The position numbers and the translations under genes were made by a program. A stretch of 50,290 nt of DNA from Halobacteriales archaeon SW_8_68_21 (GTDB lineage Archaea; Halobacteriota; Halobacteria; Halobacteriales; Haloferacaceae), in contig PXST01000007.1 of assembly GCA_003023405.1 (NCBI GenBank), positions 25,317 through 75,606 on the forward strand, written 5' to 3'. The stretch's first letter is position 1. Every line of letters begins with the position of its first letter. The notes below the pieces were generated by a model, which worked only from the letters and a program-made list of their open reading frames with translations, was not told the DNA's origin and did no database searches. This document shows, in pieces, positions 17,470 to 25,850 of this stretch.

Positions 17470-18090
17470 ATGGAGACGCTTCCGACCGGGATCTCGGTGC
17501 TGGACCGGCAGTTCGGCGGGGGGTTCCCGAGCGGTAGCGTCGTCGTGTTGAAGGCGAACCCCGACAGCCAGTCGGAGCTCATTTTGAACCGGTTCGCGAG
17601 GATCCGGCGGTGTCGGTACCTGACGACCGTCCGGTCGGCCGGCGCGGTGGAAGCGGCGCTGGACCTCGACGGAGACGAGGAGACGACCGTCGAGGCCCCG
17701 GACGACGCCGGAGACCTCGACGAGGCGGCGTCGCTGACCGAGGACCTCCCCGAGAACGGGACGCTGATCGTCGACTCCGTCGAGCCTCTGGAGGCTGAGA
17801 CCCGCCCGTTGACGTATGCCGAGTTCCTCGACGGGGTCCGGTCCCGCGTCGACGACGCCGACGGGGTGGCGCTGCTCCACGCGCTCCGTGGCGGCGAGGA
17901 CCCTCGAACGAGGCGGGTCACGGAGCAGGTCGCGGACGTCGTGTTCGATCTCCGCACCACCGTCACCGGGACCGAGGTCGCGAACCGGCTCGTCGTGTCC
18001 AAGTTCCGCGGCGGTGCGGCCCTCGAGGAGCCGCTGAAGCTGAATCTCACCGACGAGGTCGCCGTCGACACGAGCCGCGACATCGCCTGA
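17470..18090 (+). CDS. KaiC/RadA-like protein lacking the P-loop
   Basis: 206 residues from ATG 17470. The fold signature LPTGISVLDRQFGGGFPSGSVVVLKA is that of KaiC/RadA-type RecA proteins. Where they have GxxGxGKT, this one reads KANPDSQSE (28-36), with no Lys-Thr/Ser. A Walker B-like strand remains (TLIVDSVEP, about 98-106). It probably binds nucleotide poorly or acts as a non-catalytic partner. It belongs to the family some annotations call HTR-like. An in-frame start at 17350 would overlap the ATPase gene by 16 bases but adds only 40 low-complexity residues. Confidence 0.82.
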   Translation: METLPTGISVLDRQFGGGFPSGSVVVLKANPDSQSELILNRFARIRRCRYLTTVRSAGAVEAALDLDGDEETTVEAPDDAGDLDEAASLTEDLPENGTLIVDSVEPLEAETRPLTYAEFLDGVRSRVDDADGVALLHALRGGEDPRTRRVTEQVADVVFDLRTTVTGTEVANRLVVSKFRGGAALEEPLKLNLTDEVAVDTSRDIA

Positions 18091-18140
18091 GGCGAGGCAG
18101 GGCGGCAACGCGGTCTGGTCAGTCCGGTTCGATCCTCGCT

Positions 18141-18401
18141 TCAGATCACCACGGAGACGGCGAGGACGCCAACGCCCGTGGCGGCCGCCGCGACCGCCCA
18201 GTTCCGCGCGGTGTCGGACGCGCCGTACGGACCGCCCTTCCGTGAGAGGAGGTACAGCGCGTACACGGCGAGCGGTGCCAGCGTCGGGAGCCGACCGACC
18301 GAGACGAGGTCGGTGAAACTCGACAGCAGCGCGACCGCGACCGTCGCCGCCGCGGCGGTCGCGGCGACCAGCGCGTCCTCGCGCGCCCGTTCGATCTCCA
18401 T
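18141..18401 (-). CDS. Small membrane protein
   Basis: 86 residues from ATG 18401. A short charged N-terminus (MEIERAREDA) precedes three hydrophobic helices at about 11-30, 38-55 and 66-85, with a basic loop (SRKGGPYG) between the second and third. I do not recognise a family. The longer open frame upstream is antisense-like Ser/Arg-rich sequence and is not used. It converges with the KaiC-like gene, with 50 bases between the stops. Confidence 0.7.
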   Translation of the reverse strand: MEIERAREDALVAATAAAATVAVALLSSFTDLVSVGRLPTLAPLAVYALYLLSRKGGPYGASDTARNWAVAAAATGVGVLAVSVVI

Positions 18402-18570
18402 GTCCGGTGTGGACGGGTGGGCGGGCAAAAGGGATCTGTTCGGCGGTCGCGCCGCCCCGCTGGTCGGTCCCACCCGCGACGCCGTGCGAACGCGGTGACA
18501 CGACGGAAACGAGACGGTTCTACGGAAAAGAAACCGAGTGGCTCGGACCTCTCGGGAAGATCGGAGTCGG

Positions 18571-19497
18571 CTACTCCTCGTCGATCTCGTCGACGATCTC
18601 GTCTGCGTCGACGTCGACATCTTCGAGCGCCTCCTCGATGTCGACATCGCCGGCACCGCCGCCCATGCCGCCCATCATGCCGCCGAGACCGCCCATGCCG
18701 CCGCCCTCGATGACCTCCTCGATCACGACGCGGTCGAGGCCGAGGCGGTCCATCAGGTCCTGTGCGATCTGCTGTTTCTGGAACATCCACTGCTGGTTCA
18801 TCTGCATCGCCTGCGTCGCGGTGACGTAGAGGACGTCCTTCTCGACCTCCTCGGTCTCGACGGTCTCCTCGCCGTCGTCCTCGGTGACCGTCTCCTCCTC
18901 CTCGGTGACCGTCTCGATGCGGACCTCGGGGGACTCCTGAAGGTACATGCCGAGCATGCCCGACGCCTGCTCCTCGCGGTCGTCGATGGCTTCGAGGATC
19001 TCGTACTCGTACTCGAGGTCCTCGCCGGCAAGCGGGTGGTTGAAGTCGACGCGGGCGCGGCCGCCGATGATCGTTTCGAGGTGGCCCTGACGGTTGTCGA
19101 TCTGGACCTGCGCGCCGGGGAATCGGTCGTCTTCGGGGATCTTGTCGGCCTTGACCGTCTCGACCTCGTCGGGGTCGTACTCGCCGAAGGCGTCCTCGGC
19201 GGGCACGTCGACGGTGTCCTCGTCGCCGACCGAACCGCCGACGAACGCCTCCTCTACGGAGGGGAACACGTGGCCCGCGCCGAGCGCGATGATGCGCGGC
19301 TCGAACTCGTACTCGTCGACGTCGATCTCGGCGTCCTCGGCCGTCTCCTCGTCGGTCGTGTCGATGACGCGACCGTCGTCGGCCGTTCGGATCGTGTACG
19401 CGACGCGGACGAAGTCGCCGTCTTCGAGTCCGGCGTCGGTCTCGGTCTCGGTCTCCTCGGCCTCGTCGGCCGCGTCCGCTTGCTCCTGATCGCTCAT
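18571..19497 (-). CDS. FKBP-type peptidyl-prolyl isomerase (SlyD-like)
   Basis: 308 residues, long for the family. The N-terminal part is an acidic leader, then the FKBP domain split by an insert-in-flap domain as in SlyD (VRVAYTIRTADDGRVIDTT, LGAGHVFPSVEEAFVGG, FNHPLAGEDLEYEYEI). An acidic linker (VTEEEETVTEDDGEE) follows, then a helical region, a Gly/Met-rich stretch (GGMGGLGGMMGGMGGG) and an acidic tail. Substrate prolines and chaperone clients are unknown. The start at 19497 is followed by a typical Asp/Glu-rich haloarchaeal N-terminus. Confidence 0.93.
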   Translation of the reverse strand: MSDQEQADAADEAEETETETDAGLEDGDFVRVAYTIRTADDGRVIDTTDEETAEDAEIDVDEYEFEPRIIALGAGHVFPSVEEAFVGGSVGDEDTVDVPAEDAFGEYDPDEVETVKADKIPEDDRFPGAQVQIDNRQGHLETIIGGRARVDFNHPLAGEDLEYEYEILEAIDDREEQASGMLGMYLQESPEVRIETVTEEEETVTEDDGEETVETEEVEKDVLYVTATQAMQMNQQWMFQKQQIAQDLMDRLGLDRVVIEEVIEGGGMGGLGGMMGGMGGGAGDVDIEEALEDVDVDADEIVDEIDEE

Positions 19498-19670
19498 ACC
19501 TGAAGGTCACCTGTTACACCCTTAAGAAGCACGGTTCGCCGCGAGGGCCGCCGACGAGCGGGAAACGGCGGCGGTTCGGCCGCTGACGCGCCGGCGCGCG
19601 GGACCCGCCGGTCGGCCGCGGCGCGCGGGCTCCCGGGTCCCTTTTGAACGCCCCGGACGCACGCACTGTC

Positions 19671-20228
19671 ATGTACGAAGTCGAGATCAAAATCCCGGCC
19701 GACCTCGACGCGACGCGGGAGCGGCTCCGCGCGGCCGGTGCCGAGCGCGTCGACGCCCGCAGACAGCGCGACACCTACTACGACGCGCCACACCGCGAAT
19801 TCGCCGAGACCGACGAGGCGCTCCGCATCCGACGTGAGACGCCGCTGGAAGGCGACGCGTCGTCGACGGCGACGGTCACGTACAAGGGACCGCTCATCGA
19901 GGACGCCTCGAAGACGCGCGCCGAACACGAGACCGGCGTCGACGACGGCGAGGCACTCGCGGCGGCCCTCTCCGGCCTCGGGTTCGAGCCTGCGGCGACG
20001 GTCGAGAAGCACCGCGAGTTCTGGGCGTACGACGGCTTCACGGTCACGCTCGACGCCGTCACCGGCCTCGACGAGTACGTCGAGATCGAGCGCGCCGTCG
20101 ATGAGGAACGCGAGGTCGGCGCGGCGCGCGAGGCGGCGATAGACGCGCTCGACCGGTTGGGCCTCGACGCCGACCGACAGGTGCGGACCTCCTACCTCGG
20201 ACTGTTGCTGGCCGACGAAGCGGACTGA
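19671..20228 (+). CDS. cyaB: CYTH-domain protein, class IV adenylate cyclase-like
   Basis: 185 residues from ATG 19671. The defining ExExK motif is EVEIK at residues 3-7. Charged strands lining the tunnel follow (QRDTYYDAP, ALRIRRE, VTYKGP, EYVEIER). The family includes class IV adenylate cyclase, thiamine triphosphatase and triphosphate hydrolases; cyclase activity in the archaeal branch is not established. A start nine codons upstream would put Met-Asn-Ala-Pro before the motif and is less typical. It converges with the MaoC gene 12 bases away. Confidence 0.87.
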   Translation: MYEVEIKIPADLDATRERLRAAGAERVDARRQRDTYYDAPHREFAETDEALRIRRETPLEGDASSTATVTYKGPLIEDASKTRAEHETGVDDGEALAAALSGLGFEPAATVEKHREFWAYDGFTVTLDAVTGLDEYVEIERAVDEEREVGAAREAAIDALDRLGLDADRQVRTSYLGLLLADEAD

Positions 20229-20240
20229 TCGGCTCGGCGC

Positions 20241-20720
20241 TCAGTCGGCCGACCCGTCGCCGTCCACCGACCGTTTCCGTGAGAGCACCGTCCGCTCGAA
20301 CTCGCAGACGAGGACGTCGTCGCCGTCGACGAGCTTGAACGCCTCGACGCGCATGGTGACGACGCCGCGCTCGCCGTCGCTCGTCTCCCGCTTGTCGACG
20401 ACAGTCGACCGCGCGCGGATCGTGTCGCCGTGGAACACCGGGTTCGAGTGTTCGACATCGTCGTACGAGAGGTTCGCGACGATGGTCCCGTCGGTCGTCT
20501 CCGGGATAGATATCCCGACCGCGAGCGACATGGTGTACAGCCCGTTCACGAGCCGCTCGCCGAACTGCGTCCCCGCGGCGAAGTCGGCGTCGAGGTGGAG
20601 CGGCTGCTGGTTCATCGTCATGTCGCAAAACCGCTGGTTGTCGGACTCGCTTATCGTCCGGCGCTTCGCGTGTTCGATCGTCTCGCCGACCGCGAACTCC
20701 TCGTAGTAGCGTCCGGTCAT
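20241..20720 (-). CDS. MaoC-like dehydratase
   Basis: 159 residues with one hot-dog fold. The N-terminal lead is YYEEFAVGETIEHAKRRTISESDNQRFCDMTM; the hydratase-type motif is QQPLHLDADFAAGTQFGERLVNG, where the Asp/His region (LHLDADFA) forms the acyl-CoA site; and HPG-like HSNPVFHGDTI follows later. It hydrates enoyl-CoA. Mesaconyl-CoA hydratase of the methylaspartate cycle is a two-domain protein about twice as long, so I do not assign that. It is divergent from citE, with a 189-base intergenic region that contains a 21-bp tandem repeat. Confidence 0.88.
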   Translation of the reverse strand: MTGRYYEEFAVGETIEHAKRRTISESDNQRFCDMTMNQQPLHLDADFAAGTQFGERLVNGLYTMSLAVGISIPETTDGTIVANLSYDDVEHSNPVFHGDTIRARSTVVDKRETSDGERGVVTMRVEAFKLVDGDDVLVCEFERTVLSRKRSVDGDGSAD

Positions 20721-20827
20721 GCCCTCGCGGTCGACCGGCCGCGTGAAATCTGTACCGCTCTCGTCTGAGCTAGGAGCCGACGCGAGCGAGACGCCGCGGT
20801 CTAATCCGACGCGACGCCGCGCAACGG

Positions 20828-20869
20828 CTCGCGGTCCGGGTGCGACGCCTCGCGGTCCGGGTGCGACGC
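20828..20869. repeat. Perfect 2 x 21-bp tandem duplication
   Basis: Bases 20828-20848 are repeated exactly at 20849-20869; the unit begins CTCGCGGTCCGG and ends GTGCGACGC. A further partial match (CGACGCCGCG) precedes it at 20811-20820. It lies between divergent maoC and citE, about 40 bases upstream of the citE start, and so overlaps the expected citE promoter region. It could be a slippage event or a doubled regulator site. Confidence 0.85.
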
Positions 20870-20909
20870 GGCCGGCGGTTTTTAGCCGTCCGCCCGCGGA
20901 CCTCGAAGC

Positions 20910-21788
20910 ATGCCACGCCGAAGCCTCCTGTTTTCCCCCGGTGACAGCCCGGACCTCATGCGGAAGGCCCCCGGAACCGGGGCCGACGTGATCTGTTTCG
21001 ACCTTGAGGACGCCGTCGCTCCCGCCCGGAAGGACGAGGCGAGAGCCGCAGTCGCCGATGTCCTCGCCGACCCGTCCTTCGACCCGGACGCAGAGGTGTG
21101 CGTCCGGCTGACCGCTGAGTCGCCCACGGCCGACCTCGACGGCGTGTTGGGGGGCGGCGCGGGAGACGGAATCGACGAAGGCGAGACGGACGATGTCCGG
21201 CTCGACGCGGTGATGCTCCCGAAGGTCGAGTCCGCCGACCGCGTCGCGACCGTCGCGTCGCTTTGCGCCGAACGGGGGCGCGACCCCGCGGTGTTCGCCC
21301 TCGTCGAGACGGCGGCGGGGGTCCTCTCGGCTCGGGAAATCGCGGCCGCGGACGCGACCGACGCGCTCGTGTTCGGGGCTGAGGACCTCGCCGCCGACGT
21401 GGGCGCGACCCGGACCGACGAGGGGACGGAGGTGCTGTACGCCAGAGAACGCGTCGTCCTCGCGGCGAGCGCGGCCGAGGTCGACGCCCTCGACACCGTG
21501 TACACGGACTTCTCGGACGACGCGGGGCTCCGCGAGGACGCGGCGTTCGCGCGGCGGCTCGGCTACGACGGAAAACTCGCCATCCACCCGGCGCAGGTGG
21601 GGCCGATCACGGAGGCGTTCAGCCCGGACCCGAAGGACGTCGAGTGGGCGAAGACCGTCCTCGACGCGCGAGACGAGGCGGCGGCGGAGGGACGGGCCGT
21701 CTTCGAGGCCGACGGCGAGATGGTCGACGCGCCGCTCGTCGCGCAGGCGGAGCGGATCCTCGACCGAGCGCCCGACGGCGACCACTAA
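20910..21788 (+). CDS. HpcH/HpaI aldolase, CitE-like lyase
   Basis: 292 residues, a TIM-barrel C-C lyase. Key parts are RRSLLFSPGDSPDLMRKA, the metal-site strand VICFDLEDAVAP, KVESADR, the ALVETAAGV strand with the acidic ligand, and FGAEDLAADVG; the C-terminal lid (YDGKLAIHPAQVGPI) is present. Relatives are citrate lyase beta, malyl-CoA and beta-methylmalyl-CoA lyases, so the substrate is probably a CoA thioester. It is divergent from MaoC and followed at 103 bases by glutamate dehydrogenase. A methylaspartate-type pathway is one reading, but the glutamate mutase and ammonia-lyase genes are not in the window. Confidence 0.9.
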   Translation: MPRRSLLFSPGDSPDLMRKAPGTGADVICFDLEDAVAPARKDEARAAVADVLADPSFDPDAEVCVRLTAESPTADLDGVLGGGAGDGIDEGETDDVRLDAVMLPKVESADRVATVASLCAERGRDPAVFALVETAAGVLSAREIAAADATDALVFGAEDLAADVGATRTDEGTEVLYARERVVLAASAAEVDALDTVYTDFSDDAGLREDAAFARRLGYDGKLAIHPAQVGPITEAFSPDPKDVEWAKTVLDARDEAAAEGRAVFEADGEMVDAPLVAQAERILDRAPDGDH

Positions 21789-21891
21789 CGCCGGCCGTCC
21801 GGCCAACGGGCGCTACCCCCGGCGTCAGGTCGGTACGGACCGGGGCCTCCGCGGTCGTCACAATTAACCACCGGCGCGGAGACGTGAACGT

Positions 21892-23145
21892 ATGAGTTCG
21901 GAGGCGAACCCGTTCGAGAGTCTGCGCGAACAGGTGGACGACGCGGCGGCGGTCGTCGAGACCGACCCGGGCGTCATCGAGCGCCTGAAGACCCCGGAGC
22001 GGGTGTTGGGGACGAACCTGACGTTCGAGCGCGACGACGGCTCGCTGGAGACCGTACGCGCGTACCGCTCGCAGTTCAACGGCGACCGCGGCCCGTACAA
22101 GGGCGGTATCCGGTACCATCCGGGCGTCACCCGCGACGAAGTGAAGGCGCTGTCCGGCTGGATGGCGTACAAGTGCGCCGTCGTCGACGTTCCGTACGGG
22201 GGTGGCAAGGGCGGGATCCAGATCGACCCGGCCGACTACTCCGCCGACGAATTAGAGCGGATCACCCGTGCGTTCGCGACCGAGCTGCGCCCGCTGATCG
22301 GCGAGGACCGCGACATTCCCGCGCCGGACGTCAACACCGGGCAACGCGAGATGAACTGGATCAAAGACACCTACGAGACCCTAGAGAACACCACCGCGCC
22401 CGGGGTCATCACGGGGAAGGCGATCGACTCCGGCGGCAGCGAAGGGCGCGTCGAGGCGACCGGTCGTTCGGTGGCGCTGTCCGCGCGCGAGTCGTTCGAC
22501 TGGCTCGGCCGCGACCTCTCGGGCGCGACGGTCGCGGTCCAAGGGTACGGCAACGCCGGGTCGGTCGCCGCGGCGATGCTCGACGACCTCGGCGCGAGCG
22601 TGGTCGCAGTCTCCGACTCCTCGGGAGGGATCCATGACGGCGACGGACTCGACCCGCGCGAGGTGAAAGCGCACAAGTCCGAGACCGGATCGGTGACCGG
22701 TTACCCTGGCACCGACACGATCACGAACGACGAACTGCTCACGCTCGACGTCGACTGCCTCGTTCCGGCCGCGCTGGAGAACGCGGTCGACGGCGACCTC
22801 GCGGCCGACGTGCGCGCGGACCTGATCGTCGAGGCGGCCAACGGACCGCTCACGCCCGACGCCGACGACGTGTTGGCCGACCGCGATGTTTACATCGTCC
22901 CCGACATCCTCGCGAACGCGGGCGGCGTCACCGTCTCGTACTTCGAGTGGGTCCAGAACCGACAGCGGTTCAGTTGGACCGAGGAACGCGTCAACGAGGA
23001 GTTAGAGCGCGTGATCACGGACGCGTTCGACACGCTGGTCGAGACGTACGAGTCGAACGACGTTCACACTCTCAGAACCGCCGCGTACGTCGTCGGCATC
23101 GGCCGGATCGTGGACGCGTACGATCAGGCCGGCAGCTGGCCGTAA
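21892..23145 (+). CDS. gdhA: Glutamate dehydrogenase
   Basis: 417 residues, the usual hexameric GDH length. The substrate domain carries the signature [11 protein letters not shown] with the catalytic Lys-Gly-Gly and PAPDVNTG. The nucleotide domain has [11 protein letters not shown], and the C-terminal part keeps [19 protein letters not shown]. It interconverts glutamate and 2-oxoglutarate plus ammonia. Coenzyme preference cannot be read confidently. The promoter region contains CACAATTAACCACC about 25-35 bases upstream. Dph6 converges from the other side, 25 bases after the stop. Confidence 0.96.
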   Translation: MSSEANPFESLREQVDDAAAVVETDPGVIERLKTPERVLGTNLTFERDDGSLETVRAYRSQFNGDRGPYKGGIRYHPGVTRDEVKALSGWMAYKCAVVDVPYGGGKGGIQIDPADYSADELERITRAFATELRPLIGEDRDIPAPDVNTGQREMNWIKDTYETLENTTAPGVITGKAIDSGGSEGRVEATGRSVALSARESFDWLGRDLSGATVAVQGYGNAGSVAAAMLDDLGASVVAVSDSSGGIHDGDGLDPREVKAHKSETGSVTGYPGTDTITNDELLTLDVDCLVPAALENAVDGDLAADVRADLIVEAANGPLTPDADDVLADRDVYIVPDILANAGGVTVSYFEWVQNRQRFSWTEERVNEELERVITDAFDTLVETYESNDVHTLRTAAYVVGIGRIVDAYDQAGSWP

Positions 23146-23170
23146 CGGGCGATACCGACCGACAGCGGAC

Positions 23171-23884
23171 TCACTCTAGCTGCGCGTCTCGGATCTCGAC
23201 GTGGCCGCGGTCGCCCTCCCAGACCGCGTCGTAGGTCAGGTCGATGCGGCGGTCCATGTGCGGGCCGTCGACGACGTACGTCTCGAACTCGCCACCCTCC
23301 CCGAGCGGGTGGACGCCGTACTCCTCGCGGAGCGCGAGCAGGTCGCCGAGCGCGTCGGCGTCGTACCGCCGCCCGAGCCACGACTCGTCGAGGCCGTACG
23401 CCGCCACCTGAACGATCCGGATCTCGAAGCCGGCGTCGAACATCGCCTCGGCGAGTTCGACCGGGTCCCGCTGCCACAGCGGCGCGAACAGGTCGATTCC
23501 CAGACGGTCGCACATCGCCCGAATGCGGCTCGTCTGGAACTCGCTCTCGACCGCGCCCGCGGTGACGCCCGCGAGGTCGACGTCGCTCTCGGTGGCGATC
23601 TCTCGAAGCGCCGCCTCCATCGGCTCCAGTTCGGCGTCCCCCTGCGCGCCCGCGTCGTCGACGTCGCCCGCGCCGAAGTCGTCCGGCGACATCTCGACGA
23701 GGTCGATCCCGACGCTCTCGGCGGCGAGGGCGGCGAGTTCCGTCGCCGGCGTGTGGTACATGTACGAGTCGCCGGCGGGGTGGACGGTCAACAGCCGAGA
23801 GACGTCGAGTCCTTCCGCTACGGCGCGGTACAGCGCCCACGAGGAGTCTTTCCCGCCGGAAAAGAGGCTCACCCAATCGGTCAT
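23171..23884 (-). CDS. dph6: Diphthine--ammonia ligase Dph6
   Basis: 237 residues from ATG 23884. The PP-loop SGGKDSS (9-15) binds ATP; the C-terminal motif GEGGEFETYVVDGP is characteristic of Dph6. It adenylates and amidates diphthine on aEF-2, the last step of diphthamide synthesis. The longer open frame upstream is an Arg-rich shadow. Dph2 lies about 8 kb away; here the gene stands alone between gdhA and a conserved hypothetical. Confidence 0.93.
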   Translation of the reverse strand: MTDWVSLFSGGKDSSWALYRAVAEGLDVSRLLTVHPAGDSYMYHTPATELAALAAESVGIDLVEMSPDDFGAGDVDDAGAQGDAELEPMEAALREIATESDVDLAGVTAGAVESEFQTSRIRAMCDRLGIDLFAPLWQRDPVELAEAMFDAGFEIRIVQVAAYGLDESWLGRRYDADALGDLLALREEYGVHPLGEGGEFETYVVDGPHMDRRIDLTYDAVWEGDRGHVEIRDAQLE

Positions 23885-23985
23885 GGCTCCGAGAGCGGGT
23901 CGCACGGATAAAGCGTCGGCGGTCGGACGGCGTCGGGACGGGGCCGAGCGGGGCAAGCGCCGCGGTGCGTACCGAGCGCGCTGCC

Positions 23986-24555
23986 TCAGTCCGAGATGAA
24001 CTCGTTGTCGCGCCAGTTGACGCCGCCGTCGCCCTCGCCGGCACCCTGCGGGCTCTCGACGACCTCGATGCTCGCGGGACGCCGCTCGCCCTCGACGATC
24101 CGGGTGGCTTCGAGTGCGTCGTCCTCCTCGGTGATCGCCGTCAGCGTCCCCTTTTCCGAGCGGGTCGCGATCTCGCGGAGCACTAAGAACATGGGGTACT
24201 GGAGCGCGGAGTTCTGGAGGACGGTCTCGCGGTCGCCCTTGAAACAGGCGAACTCGACCAGTTCGGAGGGGATCTCTTCTTCCTCGTCGTCCATCCACTG
24301 CGGGCCGCCGGCGCGGGGCGGCTCCTCCTCCCACACGCGCGTCTCCGTGACGGACGCCTTCAGCTGTGCGGTCGGCGTGTACTTGCTGATCGACTCGTCG
24401 TCGGACAGGGCCTTGATAATGAGTGTGTTGTTTCGACGCGTGATGTCGATGTCGTCGATCGCCGGTGGAAGGTCGGGATCTTCGTCGAAGTACGTCTCTA
24501 CGTCTTCGAGTGGCAGTTCGAGCGTCGAATGAAGTCGGAACACGCGGCCTGTCAT
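23986..24555 (-). CDS. Conserved haloarchaeal hypothetical protein
   Basis: 189 residues, acidic and soluble. It opens MTGRVFRLHSTLELPLEDVETYF. A compact alpha/beta core (ITRRNNTLIIKAL) follows, then an acidic linker around residue 85, and a region with the pattern CFKGDRETVLQNSALQYPMFLVLREIA, which looks conserved. It resembles a halobacterial DUF (possibly DUF7110), but I am not sure of the number. The function is unknown. The probable TATA box lies about 65 bases upstream, at 24621-24629. Confidence 0.78.
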   Translation of the reverse strand: MTGRVFRLHSTLELPLEDVETYFDEDPDLPPAIDDIDITRRNNTLIIKALSDDESISKYTPTAQLKASVTETRVWEEEPPRAGGPQWMDDEEEEIPSELVEFACFKGDRETVLQNSALQYPMFLVLREIATRSEKGTLTAITEEDDALEATRIVEGERRPASIEVVESPQGAGEGDGGVNWRDNEFISD

Positions 24556-24620
24556 TGTTTGTGGAATGCGGTGGGGTCGAACCGGTGGTCAGGGCGGCAG
24601 CGGCGACGACTGGTTCTACC

Positions 24621-24645
24621 CTATATAGGCACCGTAGGTTTATAT
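24621..24645. promoter_or_regulatory. Two back-to-back TATA-like elements
   Basis: CTATATAGG at 24621-24629 is nearly palindromic and can serve the leftward gene starting at 24555. TTTATAT at 24639-24645 reads rightward and sits about 26 bases before the ATG at 24669, the right spacing for a leaderless transcript. This stretch is far more AT-rich than its surroundings. Confidence 0.55.
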
Positions 24646-24668
24646 GGCCTATCCTTTCAGGGTCAAAG

Positions 24669-24707
24669 ATGGGCAAACGGTCCAAGGCCGGCAGCGCACG
24701 GCTCTGA
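24669..24707 (+). CDS. Possible 12-residue leaderless mini-ORF
   Basis: ATG to TGA encodes MGKRSKAGSARL, strongly basic, which is unusual in an acidic proteome. The TATA-like element at 24639-24645 is correctly spaced for a leaderless start. It ends 15 bases before the convergent glutaredoxin stop. It could be a true microprotein, the truncated 5' end of an older gene, or chance. Confidence 0.3.
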   Translation: MGKRSKAGSARL

Positions 24708-24721
24708 CGCCGGAGCGGGCC

Positions 24722-25066
24722 TCAGTCGGCTCTCAGTTCGGCGGCGAGTTCGCCGCGCTCGTCGAGTTCGGCGAGGATGTCGCTCCCCCCGACGAACTCG
24801 CCGTCGACGAACGTCTGCGGGATCGTCTCCCAGCCGCTGTGCGACTCCAGCGCCTCGCGGTACTGCGGCAGCGCGGGCAACACGTCGACGGTCTCGAACT
24901 CCTCGACGTGCTGGCCGATCAGTTCGACGGCGCGCTTCGAGTAGCCGCACTGGGGCATCAGGCGGTTCCCCTTCATGAAAAGCACCACGTCGTTGTCGGC
25001 GATGACCGTCTCGACGCGCTCGCTGATCTCCTCGGGGTCGGCGTCGGTCTCGGGGCTGAACGTCAT
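24722..25066 (-). CDS. Monothiol glutaredoxin-like protein
   Basis: 114 residues from ATG 25066. The active-site motif is CGYS (Cys40), close to the CGFS of Grx4-type monothiol glutaredoxins that carry 2Fe-2S clusters. The thioredoxin-fold landmarks LFMKGN, the cis-Pro in IPQTFVDGEFVGGSD and the GG glutathione-binding pair are all present. Haloarchaea mostly use gamma-glutamylcysteine rather than glutathione, so the thiol partner is inferred. An N-terminal acidic helix precedes the fold. It could supply clusters to the many Fe-S proteins here. Confidence 0.93.
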   Translation of the reverse strand: MTFSPETDADPEEISERVETVIADNDVVLFMKGNRLMPQCGYSKRAVELIGQHVEEFETVDVLPALPQYREALESHSGWETIPQTFVDGEFVGGSDILAELDERGELAAELRAD

Positions 25067-25214
25067 GTAACTATGTACGCGCCGCCGAGGCAAATGGGTT
25101 CCGCACGGAACGTGTTCGGTTTCGAGAGCGAGCCTCGCGACCGACACCACCGAACCCCAGCCGGGACGACCTCCCCGAACCGCGACCGCACCTCGCGGAG
25201 TCGCTCGGTTAGCG

Positions 25215-25850
25215 CTACTCCTCGCGGTCGACGCGGACCACGTCGACGAGCGAGTACACGGGGACGCCGTCGATGTCGTCGTACCCCTTCTTGTCGACTA
25301 ACACGACGCAGGCGACAGGTTCGCCCCCCTGCTCGCGGATCGCGTCGATCGACTCCCGCATCGTCGTCCCCGAGGTGATGATGTCGTCGACGACGTAGCA
25401 GTCGCGGTCGCGGATGGCCGCGAAGTTCCGCGAGAAACCGCCCCCCTGCTCGTCGATGTCACCCTCGTTCCACTGGTGTTTCGCGGGCGCGTACGTGCCA
25501 AGATCGGTGTCGAGCCGGTCCGCGACCGCGGCCGCGAGCGGCGCGCCGGCCTTTTCGACCCCGACGGTGAGATCGACCGCCTCGCCCTGCTTGGCCAGGA
25601 GGTCGGCCATCGCGCTCGCCACGTAGCCGAGACGGGTGGAGTCGCGGCCGAGGGCGGACCAGTCGACGTGGATGTCGGCCGACGCGGTCGTCCCGGCCGT
25701 CGAGTCGGCGGCGTCGGACCCCCCACCGCGCTCGACCAGCCAGCTCGCGGTCTCCCGGGAGACGTTCAGTTCGTCCGCGATTTCGCCCTTCGAGAGACCG
25801 TGTTCTGCGAGCTCGGCGGCACTGTCTATCAGGTCGTCAACGTTCTTCAT
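25215..25850 (-). CDS. gfcR: GfcR-type transcription regulator (PyrE-like)
   Basis: 211 residues. The N-terminus is a helix-turn-helix (LIDSAAELAEHGLSKGEIADELNVSRETASWLVE, about 6-40). A Ser/Ala linker follows, then a phosphoribosyltransferase domain with the PRPP-binding loop VVDDIITSGT (153-162). This architecture is GfcR, a haloarchaeal activator of genes of the semi-phosphorylative Entner-Doudoroff pathway, not an orotate enzyme. The gene overlaps the end of glucose dehydrogenase by 14 bases, so the two are probably co-transcribed and co-translated. The start at 25850 begins exactly at the HTH domain. Confidence 0.9.
   Translation of the reverse strand: MKNVDDLIDSAAELAEHGLSKGEIADELNVSRETASWLVERGGGSDAADSTAGTTASADIHVDWSALGRDSTRLGYVASAMADLLAKQGEAVDLTVGVEKAGAPLAAAVADRLDTDLGTYAPAKHQWNEGDIDEQGGGFSRNFAAIRDRDCYVVDDIITSGTTMRESIDAIREQGGEPVACVVLVDKKGYDDIDGVPVYSLVDVVRVDREE

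Noticed and set aside
18146..19510. Long Arg/Gly-rich frame antisense-like over the FKBP gene region
   Set aside because: Arg content is far above the acidic norm here and it only mirrors the FKBP gene in another frame.
20241..20720. MaoC protein as mesaconyl-CoA hydratase
   Set aside because: The known haloarchaeal enzyme has two hot-dog domains and is about twice as long; this is a single-domain protein.
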